Positions 7,042 through 13,801 of a stretch of DNA of 20,172 bases are shown piece by piece (within the stretch, counting starts at the first letter, position 1; every line of letters starts with the position of its first letter). The stretch spans positions 1 through 20,172 of the forward strand of contig JAUWXE010000007.1 in assembly GCA_030616535.1 (NCBI GenBank), written 5' to 3'. A program made the translations under genes and the position numbers. Source of the stretch: Candidatus Aerophobota bacterium (GTDB taxonomy: Bacteria; Aerophobota; Aerophobia; Aerophobales; AE-B3A). The notes beneath the pieces are model-generated. The model had not been told where the DNA came from. It saw only the letters and a program-made list of their open reading frames with translations, and made no database searches.

Positions 7042-7581
7042 TCACCAATGTCCATGTTTCTTTAGATAATCCAGAAGTCTTTCTATATCATGAGGAACTG
7101 ACCTGATGGCTAAAGTGCCCACGTAGATCAAGAGCGAAAATTGCCAGCTATCTTCCGGACCGGTAATCAGTCCTGAATAAACGTCCTCTTTTCTTTCTAA
7201 CTCTCTGGAAAAGTAACCGATCGCTTTTTCCAATGCACCTTCAAATAGATCGACAGTATGCGTTTGATTGTTGTATTTTAGCGTAGGAAAGGAGACTCCG
7301 CGCATGAGCAGGAATTTCCCAATTTCGTCTTCATCTACCCCATCAAAGTCCCTTTCGAACTCAAAACCTTCAAATTGAGGAAGATCCCGGGGCAGAATTA
7401 TCATAGGTTTGTGGACTACCACTTTGCCTTTTCGCACTACAGTATCTCCCACATTAACTACTGATTTGGTTAAACACGTATAAGGTAGTTCGGTATTTTC
7501 AAAAGCTAGTAAACTGCGTAAGCGAGGCCTCAAGATCTTTGTTTCCCGGATAGCTTTTTCCCATTTTTCCTGTAGACTCAT
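7042..7581 (-). CDS. Conserved-looking protein of unknown function, first gene of the larA operon
   Basis: I do not recognise this 179-residue protein. It is soluble, with no signal peptide or membrane segment. It has a beta-rich middle (VVNVGDTVVRKGKVVVHKP, about 41-59), then PRDLPQFEGFEFERDF and a helical C-terminus. The composition is ordinary. GAGGATG lies 7 bases before the ATG. It is followed 18 bases later by the LarA-family gene, and a promoter candidate lies upstream, so it opens a three-gene operon. A role with the LarA enzyme is plausible from position only. Confidence 0.65.
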   Translation of the reverse strand: MSLQEKWEKAIRETKILRPRLRSLLAFENTELPYTCLTKSVVNVGDTVVRKGKVVVHKPMIILPRDLPQFEGFEFERDFDGVDEDEIGKFLLMRGVSFPTLKYNNQTHTVDLFEGALEKAIGYFSRELERKEDVYSGLITGPEDSWQFSLLIYVGTLAIRSVPHDIERLLDYLKKHGHW

Positions 7582-7663
7582 TTACTTACATCCTCTTTAT
7601 AGCTTCTAATTTTTTCAGGAGAAGAAGTTTCTTTAGGCATTAACGCAATATTTATCCGCCTTT

Positions 7664-7691
7664 AGCCTATTACAAAATAAAAACTTGTCAA
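7664..7691 (-). promoter_or_regulatory. Promoter candidate for the unknown-larA-UVR operon
   Basis: On the minus strand, a perfect TTGACA (7691-7686) is followed by a 16-base spacer and a poor TAGGCT -10 (7669-7664). It sits about 80 bases before the first ATG. Only the -35 is convincing. Confidence 0.4.
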
Positions 7692-7695
7692 GAGA

Positions 7696-7745
7696 CCGCC
7701 TTAAGGATCTATCCCAAGTTTTCTTTAACAGAAGGCGGGTTTTTT
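7696..7745 (+). terminator. Terminator-like hairpin with T-run, between divergent promoters
   Basis: CCGCCTT (7696-7702) pairs with AAGGCGG (7732-7738), followed by G and six Ts. It is oriented on the plus strand, yet no plus-strand gene lies upstream. The loop is 29 bases. It would end a short transcript begun further left, or act as an attenuator for acsE. Confidence 0.45.
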
Positions 7746-7772
7746 GACAATATCATGGGGATTTGGTAGATT
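7744..7772 (+). promoter_or_regulatory. Promoter for the acsE gene set
   Basis: A perfect TTGACA (7744-7749) overlaps the end of the terminator's T-run. A 17-base spacer and TAGATT (7767-7772) follow. The start point would lie near 7780, about 85 bases before the acsE ATG. Confidence 0.55.
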
Positions 7773-7863
7773 AGAAAGAGGATTTGATAGTTTTTTTCAC
7801 AGAGAGGCTTTTTAAAGACGTATTAGATCATCATTTGATAGCGAAAAAGAGGGAGGGTTCTGT

Positions 7864-8655
7864 ATGCTCGTCATTGGAGAAAAGATCAATACCAGTGCTA
7901 AGGATGTAGAAAAAGCGGTGGAAAAGAGAGACACTTCTTTCATTCAGGATCTTGCCAGAAGACAGGTAATTTCTGGGGCAGATGCACTGGATGTCAATGT
8001 GGGAACCCGGATCCACACCGAGGTTGAGGATATGAAATGGGCCGTAAAGGTTATTCAGAAGGTGGTAGAAGTTCCTCTTTGCATTGACAGTCCTAATCCG
8101 CTGGCACTGGAAGCCGGATTAACACAGCACAAGGATAAGGCTATAATAAATTCTGTGACGGCAGAGAAAAAGAGAGTTGAGGAAATTCTTCCACTTCTTA
8201 AAAGATTCCGCAGCAAGGTAATCGCCTTGACTATGGACGAGGCTGGAATACCTGAGGATATGAGGAGAAGATATACTGTGGCTGAACGTTTAGTGGATCT
8301 ATTAACACGAGAAGGGATAGCTCTAGATGATATCTACATTGATCCTTTAGTTCGTCCAATTAGCACTGATTCTGGATGTGGTTGGACTGTCCTCGAGGCT
8401 ATGAGAAAGATCAGGGGTTCTTTCAAGGGAATCCATCTTATCTGTGGTTTGAGTAATATTTCTTTTGGCTTACCCAGAAGGGAGCTTCTTAACCGGGTCT
8501 TTCTCTCCATAGCCATGCCAATGGGGCTAGATGCGGTTATTCTTGATCCTCTGGATAAGGGGATGATTCCAGTGATTCGGGCGGGGGAGGCCCTCCTGGG
8601 TAAAGATGAATATTGCACCAAATACCTATCCTCTTTCCGAGAAGGGAAACTTTAG
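7864..8655 (+). CDS. acsE: Methyltetrahydrofolate:corrinoid/iron-sulfur protein methyltransferase (AcsE-like)
   Basis: The 263-residue protein is a pterin-binding TIM barrel. Its first residues, MLVIGEKIN, are typical of AcsE. The folate-contacting residues fall at the positions known in the Moorella enzyme: D75 (CIDSP), N96 (IINS), D160 (YIDPL) and N198 (GLSN). It would move the methyl group of 5-methyl-THF to the cobalamin of the corrinoid iron-sulfur protein in the Wood-Ljungdahl pathway. GGGAGGG lies 7 bases before the ATG. Two folate genes follow. The CO dehydrogenase/acetyl-CoA synthase and corrinoid-protein genes are not in this window. A related methyltransferase for another corrinoid protein cannot be excluded. 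Confidence 0.88.
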   Translation: MLVIGEKINTSAKDVEKAVEKRDTSFIQDLARRQVISGADALDVNVGTRIHTEVEDMKWAVKVIQKVVEVPLCIDSPNPLALEAGLTQHKDKAIINSVTAEKKRVEEILPLLKRFRSKVIALTMDEAGIPEDMRRRYTVAERLVDLLTREGIALDDIYIDPLVRPISTDSGCGWTVLEAMRKIRGSFKGIHLICGLSNISFGLPRRELLNRVFLSIAMPMGLDAVILDPLDKGMIPVIRAGEALLGKDEYCTKYLSSFREGKL

Positions 8656-8671
8656 TTCACCGATTTTTCAG

Positions 8672-9268
8672 ATGAAGAATAAAGTGGGTAAATCTCTTTT
8701 AAGAAAGAGAATTTTAGCTCTGCGTCGATCTCAATCTCCTCAGGTAATTGCAAGAAAAAGTGATGAGATTAAGCGAAAACTCTTAGGGATTCCCCAATTT
8801 TCTGAGGCTGGAACGATTCTCTTTTATCTGGCTCTAGCCGATGAGGTTCAAACTGAGAAGATAATTGAAAAGTGCTTAAAGTTGGGTAAAAGAGTAGCCG
8901 TTCCTCTTATTAACTCTCGAAATAATCAGATTCTAGTATCGGAGCTAAAGGATCCTGAAAGAGAGCTTGAACCGGGGACACTGGGGGTATTCCAGCCAAA
9001 AAAAAAATTTTATCGTCCTCTTAAGATAGAAGAGCTGGAATTGGTGATAGTTCCCGGAGTTGCTTTTGATAAGAGAGGGAATCGGCTTGGGTTTGGAAAA
9101 GGTTTTTATGATCGATTCTTAAAAAAAGCTCTGAACAAAACCAAATCCATAGCTTTAGCCTTCGAACTACAGCTAGTAGATAATGTTCCTTCGGAGTTAC
9201 ACGATACCGCAGTTGACTATATAATTACTGAGAAAAGAATCATTGATTGTAAAAACAGCGCTCAGTAA
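8672..9268 (+). CDS. 5-formyltetrahydrofolate cyclo-ligase
   Basis: This cytoplasmic enzyme converts 5-formyl-THF to 5,10-methenyl-THF with ATP. The protein has the N-terminal SLLRKRILALRR helix, where the family has its ATP-binding Lys/Arg, and the signature GFGKGFYDRFL near the C-terminus. I take the start at ATG 8672 (198 residues), which matches the family length and the first conserved helix. An in-frame ATG at 8606 would add 22 residues and overlap acsE by 50 bases. Neither start has a strong ribosome site. It is followed by an FchA-like gene, so its product feeds the next enzyme's substrate pool. Confidence 0.88.
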   Translation: MKNKVGKSLLRKRILALRRSQSPQVIARKSDEIKRKLLGIPQFSEAGTILFYLALADEVQTEKIIEKCLKLGKRVAVPLINSRNNQILVSELKDPERELEPGTLGVFQPKKKFYRPLKIEELELVIVPGVAFDKRGNRLGFGKGFYDRFLKKALNKTKSIALAFELQLVDNVPSELHDTAVDYIITEKRIIDCKNSAQ

Positions 9269-9353
9269 TTAGTGAGCGGTCTCTGATAATTCAGGGATGA
9301 TTTGACTTTGTATTTGACTTAGGACTTCGGACTGTCTTTTGGGAGGTAAGAAA

Positions 9354-9983
9354 ATGTACCTGGACCAGCCATTAAGGAATTTCCTCGAGGATACAGCATC
9401 CAAAACTCCCACCCCGGGAGGGGGAAGCGTGGCTGCCCTGGTAGGGTCTTTGGGAGCTGCTCTTCTCTGTATGGTGGGAAATTTTACTTCAGGGAAACCT
9501 AAATTTGAGAAGGTTGAAAGGGAGATTCGAGAGATCTTAAAAGAGGCAGACAAACTTAAAGAGGAGCTTTCTGGGCTCATTCAAAAGGATATTGAGGCAT
9601 ATGCCAGGTTTTCCCAGGCTTCTCGTATGCCCAAGGATACTTCCGAGCTAAAGGAAAAAAGGAGACAGGCTTTACAAATCGCTCTAAAGGATGCAACTCA
9701 GGTTCCTCTGAGCACAGCTAAATTGGCTCTTCGGTCGATAGAACTGGCCCAACTTCTTCTTTCCAGAGGGAATCCTAATTTAATCACCGATGTAGGCGTA
9801 GGTGCTTTACTGGCAGATGCAGCTTTGCAAAGTGTAGCCTTGAATGTCCAAATTAATCTGGGCTATATTAAAGATGAAGAATTTAAAAGAAGAGCAAATT
9901 CGGCCCTTTCCTCAATGTTATCTCAAGGCCAAGAAACAAAGGATAAGGTCATGAAGGGAGTTAGGGAAAAGTTGGCGGGCTGA
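9354..9983 (+). CDS. fchA: Cyclodeaminase/cyclohydrolase family protein, likely methenyl-THF cyclohydrolase
   Basis: The 209-residue, mostly helical protein has the family mark TPTPGGGSVAAL (about 18-29). The family covers FchA, the methenyl-THF cyclohydrolase of acetogens, and the cyclodeaminase half of FTCD. Next to acsE and a formyl-THF cyclo-ligase, the FchA role is the more likely. GGGAGGT (9341-9347) lies 6 bases before ATG 9354, which settles the start; a TTG at 9339 would overlap that ribosome site. It ends with TGA directly abutting the GTG of the next gene. Confidence 0.85.
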   Translation: MYLDQPLRNFLEDTASKTPTPGGGSVAALVGSLGAALLCMVGNFTSGKPKFEKVEREIREILKEADKLKEELSGLIQKDIEAYARFSQASRMPKDTSELKEKRRQALQIALKDATQVPLSTAKLALRSIELAQLLLSRGNPNLITDVGVGALLADAALQSVALNVQINLGYIKDEEFKRRANSALSSMLSQGQETKDKVMKGVREKLAG

Positions 9984-11066
9984 GTGGAAGAAGCTAAATT
10001 GAAGGTTCTGTTCGGTGTCTGTTCCTGGGGTCTGGGCCACGCTACTAGGGATCTTCCTATCTTGAGGAGGATGATAAAAGCTGGTCATACTCTTACGCTG
10101 GTAGGGATAGGAAGGTCTCTGGATCTTTTAAAGAACGAGCTCAAGGATGCTTGCTCTTATTTGAGTATTCCCGATTATTCTTCTGCTTATTCTGAGAGAG
10201 ATTTTTCGGTGGCTAAATTCCTTAGCTATTTTCCCATTTATATGAATGAGGTTGTCAAGGAGCACAGTCAGATAAAAAAACTGATGGCGAGGGAAAAATA
10301 TGAAAGAATAATTTCCGATAATCGCTACGGTGTTTATAATAAAGAAATCCCTTCTTATCTTATTTCTCATCAACTTAGATTCATTGCTCCCCATAGGGTG
10401 AAACTCTTTGAAATGGCAACGGAGGGGTTCAACTATTCCTTTTTTAAATATAACTTCTCTAAGTTTCTTGTTCCCGACTACCAAGAAGATGGTTTGAGTG
10501 GAGATCTTTCCCACAATTTGAAATATTTTAAGGAAGAAAGAATCGAATATTTGGGGGTACTGTCCGATTTAAAAAGAAGAAAAACTGCTGAAGACATTGA
10601 TTATTTCATTTCTCTTTCCGGACCTGAGCCGCAGAGGACAATTCTGGAGAAAAAAATCTTGGAGCAGGCGCCTCTTTTGAAAGGCAAGGTAGTCATAGCC
10701 CTGGGAAAGCCAGAGGACCCTCGAAATGAGACTGTTGACCATGTTCGTATTTTTGGTTACCTGGGGAGAAAAAGACAGGAAGAGATGATGAATCGGTCCA
10801 AATTAGTTATTACCAGACCTGGCTATACTACCATCATGGAACTTTCCCTGTTAGGAAAAAAAGCTCTATTTATTCCTACTCCGGGGCAAACTGAGCAGGT
10901 TTATCTAGCGGACTACCATAAAAAAAGGAAAAATTTCTACAGTGTGGATCAAGATAAACTGAACCTCATGAGAGATGTAGAGGAGGCTAAAAAATACCCA
11001 GGACTAGTGCACAACCCCGGGACTGATGAAGCTGTAGACAGGTTCATGAAGATAGTGTTTGGATAA
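9984..11066 (+). CDS. GT-B glycosyltransferase, MurG-like
   Basis: The 360-residue protein has the N-terminal SWGLGHATRD loop (about 14-23), the donor-side glycine-rich turn of MurG-like (GT28) enzymes. Near the C-terminus it carries TRPGYTTIMELSLLGKKALFIPTPGQTEQ-type nucleotide-sugar binding residues (about 275-303). I associate it with uncharacterised archaeal/bacterial glycosyltransferases rather than true MurG, which is usually embedded in the mur cluster. The start is a GTG that immediately follows the TGA of the previous gene. Its stop shares one base with the next ATG (TAATG), so the following gene is coupled. Sugar donor and acceptor are unknown. Confidence 0.8.
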   Translation: MEEAKLKVLFGVCSWGLGHATRDLPILRRMIKAGHTLTLVGIGRSLDLLKNELKDACSYLSIPDYSSAYSERDFSVAKFLSYFPIYMNEVVKEHSQIKKLMAREKYERIISDNRYGVYNKEIPSYLISHQLRFIAPHRVKLFEMATEGFNYSFFKYNFSKFLVPDYQEDGLSGDLSHNLKYFKEERIEYLGVLSDLKRRKTAEDIDYFISLSGPEPQRTILEKKILEQAPLLKGKVVIALGKPEDPRNETVDHVRIFGYLGRKRQEEMMNRSKLVITRPGYTTIMELSLLGKKALFIPTPGQTEQVYLADYHKKRKNFYSVDQDKLNLMRDVEEAKKYPGLVHNPGTDEAVDRFMKIVFG

Positions 11067-12067
11067 TGAAGGGGAAAATTGTTATCATTATCTCCACCGT
11101 AGTCGGGCTCACAGTCCTGATTTTGATATTTTATCTAGCTGGTATTCAAAATGTTTTCTTTGAGATAAGTCAAATAGGTCTGTGGGGAGCAGTTGTTTTT
11201 ATTGCCAATGCTCTTTTCATCTTATTCCTCTTTACTCTCTCCTGGCAAATTATTCTAAGCTCTTATGGCTATCGTCTTACCTTTAGGGATGTCTTTGCGG
11301 CAAGGGTAATTGGATTTGCCGTGAGTTATCTTACCCCTTCTATGTACATAGGAGGGGAGCCGCTCAGGGCCTATATAATCAGTAAGAGACACCACCTTCC
11401 TATGAGCAGGGTAGGGGCTACGGTAATAGTAGACAAGTTCTTGGAGCTTGGGGCTGGTTTATTCTTTATTTATTTAGGCAGTATCTGGACTTTGATCGAA
11501 TATTCTCTACCCCGGCAAATCTACCTGACTCTTTTTACGGTCAATATTGTCTTTGGCGCCGGGATGGGAATGCTTCTGATCAATTTTCTCTATGAGAGTA
11601 AACTCTTTACCTCCCTGGCAACTCTATTAGAACGTATAAATCCCCTATCTAAAATTATCAGAAAAATTAAGCCTGAGATATCGAAACTGGAAGACCACGT
11701 TTTTCTCGCCTTTAATCAACATCGAGCCACAACTTTACTCGCCTTTGGCATAAAACTTGGTGCCGGGCTTCTCGTATTCATTAAACCGGCTATTTTCTTT
11801 TATTTTCTTGAGACGGTGTTTAAGCTTTCCGAGCTCGCTCTTCTCTTTGCTTTGACCCACCTTCTTCTCGTTCTGCAATTTACTCCCGGAGCCTTGGGAA
11901 TCTTCGAGTTAGGAGAAGTAGGGATTTTTAAGCTGGTAGGAATAGAGCCCAATAAGGCTCTGGCCTTTAGTTTAATGGTCAGGGTGACTGATTTATTAGG
12001 GGTAGGGGTAGCTCTTTCTTTGGTCGTTCACCTCGGATGGAAAGGGTTTTGGAGGAAAAGGGGATAA
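11066..12067 (+). CDS. Flippase-like integral membrane protein (LPG synthase TM / UPF0104 family)
   Basis: The 333-residue protein has about eight hydrophobic segments and the family motif YIGGEPLRAYIISK (about 97-110), typical of the lysylphosphatidylglycerol-synthase membrane domain (AglD/MprF N-terminal fold). It lacks the soluble aminoacyl-transfer domain of MprF. Flanked by two glycosyltransferases and coupled to both by TAATG overlaps, it probably moves or presents a glycolipid. The function is inferred from position; the fold call is firm. Confidence 0.82.
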   Translation: MKGKIVIIISTVVGLTVLILIFYLAGIQNVFFEISQIGLWGAVVFIANALFILFLFTLSWQIILSSYGYRLTFRDVFAARVIGFAVSYLTPSMYIGGEPLRAYIISKRHHLPMSRVGATVIVDKFLELGAGLFFIYLGSIWTLIEYSLPRQIYLTLFTVNIVFGAGMGMLLINFLYESKLFTSLATLLERINPLSKIIRKIKPEISKLEDHVFLAFNQHRATTLLAFGIKLGAGLLVFIKPAIFFYFLETVFKLSELALLFALTHLLLVLQFTPGALGIFELGEVGIFKLVGIEPNKALAFSLMVRVTDLLGVGVALSLVVHLGWKGFWRKRG

Positions 12068-13242
12068 TGAGAGTTTGTTTTGTCTCCGACCAGATCTTTC
12101 CTGCCGTAGGAGGAGAAGGGGTCTCTACTCAAAACTTCTCGCTGGAATTAAGAAAAAAGCAGCATGCGGTTATCATTTTTACCTCTCGAGCTAAAGAACC
12201 CTTCTTCGTGGTGGTAAAGGGAATTAAGATTTATAGATTTTTTAGCGTGTCTCTTCCCCAGGAAAAGGGCTATTTTGCTCTTGCCTCTTCAGGGAAAATT
12301 TTTTCTATTCTCAAAAGAGAAAGAATAGAGATTATTCAGATCAACCTTCCTACTTTTCTAGGCTGGCAGGCATTAAGGGGGGCAAGAAAATTAGGTATTC
12401 CCGCGGTTCTGGGATTTCATGTTCAGGTAGGAAATGTTCTTCTACCTCACCTTCCTTCCTTCCTCCTGGGAAAAGCGATAGAGAATTGGTTTTCCTATTT
12501 TTACAACCGGGGTAATCTCATAGTTGCCCCTTCCTATTTTGCCGCTCGGATTGCCCGAAATTACACTCATCGACCTATTCAGGTGATAAGCAATGGAATA
12601 GATTTAGATTGGTTTAGCACTAGGAGAGTGAGTTTGAAAGATCGGATTAAGTTCAGGGAATCTTATGAGCTGGGTCAATCTCCGACTCTGCTTTATGTAG
12701 GCCGATTGAGCTATGAAAAAAATTCCAGCTATCTCATTGAAATAATGGGGTCATTATTAAAGAAAATCCCTGAGGTTAAATTATTAATGGTAGGCGGAGG
12801 TCTTATAAAAGATAAGTTGAAAGAAAAAATAGCAGAATGTGAGCTCAAAAACAAAGTTATTCTCACCGGATATTTGAGTAAAAAAGATTTGCTTTGTGCT
12901 TATCTAGAAGCGGATATCTTTATTTTGCCCTCTTTTTATGAACTTCAGAGTATAGCTACCCTGGAGGCTATGGCCACTCGGAATGCCATATTAGTAGGAA
13001 AAAGCCGGGAAAATGCTGCCCAGGAGCTAGTTAAGGAGGGAATCAATGGATACACTTTTAGTTTGGATGACCCTCAAGATGCCTCAGATAAGATTGAGAA
13101 CATTCTTGGCAATGAAAAACTAAAGCGATCTATGCAAGAGGCCTCCTACCGAATGGTTCAGGCTCATAGTTTGGAGAGAAGCGTCTCCAGATTGGAAAAT
13201 ATCTACAAATCACTCATAAGTGGTGCTCCAGGAAAATATTAG
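12067..13242 (+). CDS. Family 4 glycosyltransferase
   Basis: The 391-residue GT-B enzyme has the glycine-rich N-terminal loop FPAVGGEGVSTQNF, SNGIDLDWF (175-183), LYVGRLSYEKN (209-219) and the ExxxxxxxE pair E292/E300 in FYELQSIATLEAMA. These are the GT4 donor-site residues. I chose ATG 12067, which overlaps the previous stop (TAATG) and has GGAGG about 15 bases upstream. An in-frame ATG at 12037 would add 10 residues. Likely substrates are nucleotide sugars and a lipid or polysaccharide acceptor. It closes a three-gene glycolipid-type unit with no clear terminator after it. Confidence 0.88.
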   Translation: MRVCFVSDQIFPAVGGEGVSTQNFSLELRKKQHAVIIFTSRAKEPFFVVVKGIKIYRFFSVSLPQEKGYFALASSGKIFSILKRERIEIIQINLPTFLGWQALRGARKLGIPAVLGFHVQVGNVLLPHLPSFLLGKAIENWFSYFYNRGNLIVAPSYFAARIARNYTHRPIQVISNGIDLDWFSTRRVSLKDRIKFRESYELGQSPTLLYVGRLSYEKNSSYLIEIMGSLLKKIPEVKLLMVGGGLIKDKLKEKIAECELKNKVILTGYLSKKDLLCAYLEADIFILPSFYELQSIATLEAMATRNAILVGKSRENAAQELVKEGINGYTFSLDDPQDASDKIENILGNEKLKRSMQEASYRMVQAHSLERSVSRLENIYKSLISGAPGKY

Positions 13243-13253
13243 TAGGTAGAAGG

Positions 13254-13394
13254 CTTATACGCGTATCAAGGGACTTGTAGTGAATAGTAGATAGTGAATA
13301 GTGAATAGCCAAAAAAAGAAACCAAGATACGATTCACGAAATACGATTCACCAAGGACAGCGACGGAGGGGAAAAGTCTCGAGATATCTTTGAC
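13254..13394. repeat. Second copy of the intergenic repeat, split by an insert
   Basis: The left part (TTATACGCGTATC plus AAGGG, about 13254-13272) and right part (GGAGGGG to GTCTCGAGATAT, about 13364-13387) match the intact copy at 4764-4803. About 95 bases separate them, against none in the other copy. The segment lies in the 187-base gap before queD. I see no promoter in that gap. Confidence 0.5.
13280..13351. repeat. Imperfect palindromic insert with GTGAAT/ATTCAC modules
   Basis: The left arm (13280-13301) and right arm (13330-13351) are 22 bases each and complementary at 17 positions. Each arm is built from two GTGAAT or ATTCAC modules, and one further module occurs at 13301. CAAGGGAC (13267-13274) and CAAGGAC (13352-13358) flank it and could be an imperfect target duplication. 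Confidence 0.45.
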
Positions 13395-13429
13395 GAGGAG
13401 TGATTTTCTGTTAGAATGAGGAGAAGATA

Positions 13430-13801
13430 ATGTATGAATTGATGATTGAAACTGAATTTGCTGCTGCCCATCAACTAAGAGAAACAAGAAGAGGCTGCGA
13501 GAAACTACATGGGCATACCTGGAAGGTCCAGGTTTTTGTTAAAGGAGAGAAGTTGGACCACCGTGGGATTCTGGTTGACTTTAGAGATGTGAAGAGGATA
13601 GTTAAAAAATGGACAGCTCGTTTGGATCATCATTATTTAAATGAAGTTTTGGGCAGCACTAATCCTACCACGGAAAATATAGCCAAATATCTTTTTCAAA
13701 AGCTCGAGAAAGAGATAAATTTAGAAACCGTAAGACTTAGCAGGGTGAGGGTCTGGGAAGCCAGAGATAGCTCGATAACCTATAGCCAGGAAGGTAATTA
13801 A
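13430..13801 (+). CDS. queD: 6-pyruvoyl-tetrahydropterin synthase / 6-carboxy-tetrahydropterin synthase family (QueD-like)
   Basis: The 123-residue protein has the zinc ligands H14 (AAH), H27 and H29 (HGH), the catalytic C23, the D66-H67 pair in LDHHYLNE, E82 in PTTEN and E110. These residues belong to the COG0720 fold, which makes 6-carboxy-tetrahydropterin for queuosine or pterins for folate. The active-site string is CEKLHGH, with both Cys and Glu, which I recall as the mark of dual PTPS-I/III proteins that can replace FolB. GAGGAG lies 6 bases before the ATG. Its stop overlaps the next ATG (TAATG). No other que gene is in the window, which weakens a pure queuosine role. Confidence 0.85.
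   Translation: MYELMIETEFAAAHQLRETRRGCEKLHGHTWKVQVFVKGEKLDHRGILVDFRDVKRIVKKWTARLDHHYLNEVLGSTNPTTENIAKYLFQKLEKEINLETVRLSRVRVWEARDSSITYSQEGN

Noticed and set aside
9261..9280. Small hairpin CGCTCA/TGAGCG after the cyclo-ligase stop as a terminator
   Set aside because: The stem is only 6 bp, no T-run follows, and the next gene is in the same direction with a close start.
9301..9340. Promoter from the TTTGACTT repeats before fchA
   Set aside because: There is no matching -10 box at a suitable distance, and the gene fits the upstream operon.
13280..13351. Possible short CRISPR array from repeated GTGAAT modules
   Set aside because: The units are too short and irregular, with no constant spacers, and they form a palindrome rather than spaced direct repeats.
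13243..13429. A preQ1 riboswitch upstream of the queD-like gene
   Set aside because: I see no preQ1-type stem and A-rich tail near the ribosome site; the region is taken up by repeats.
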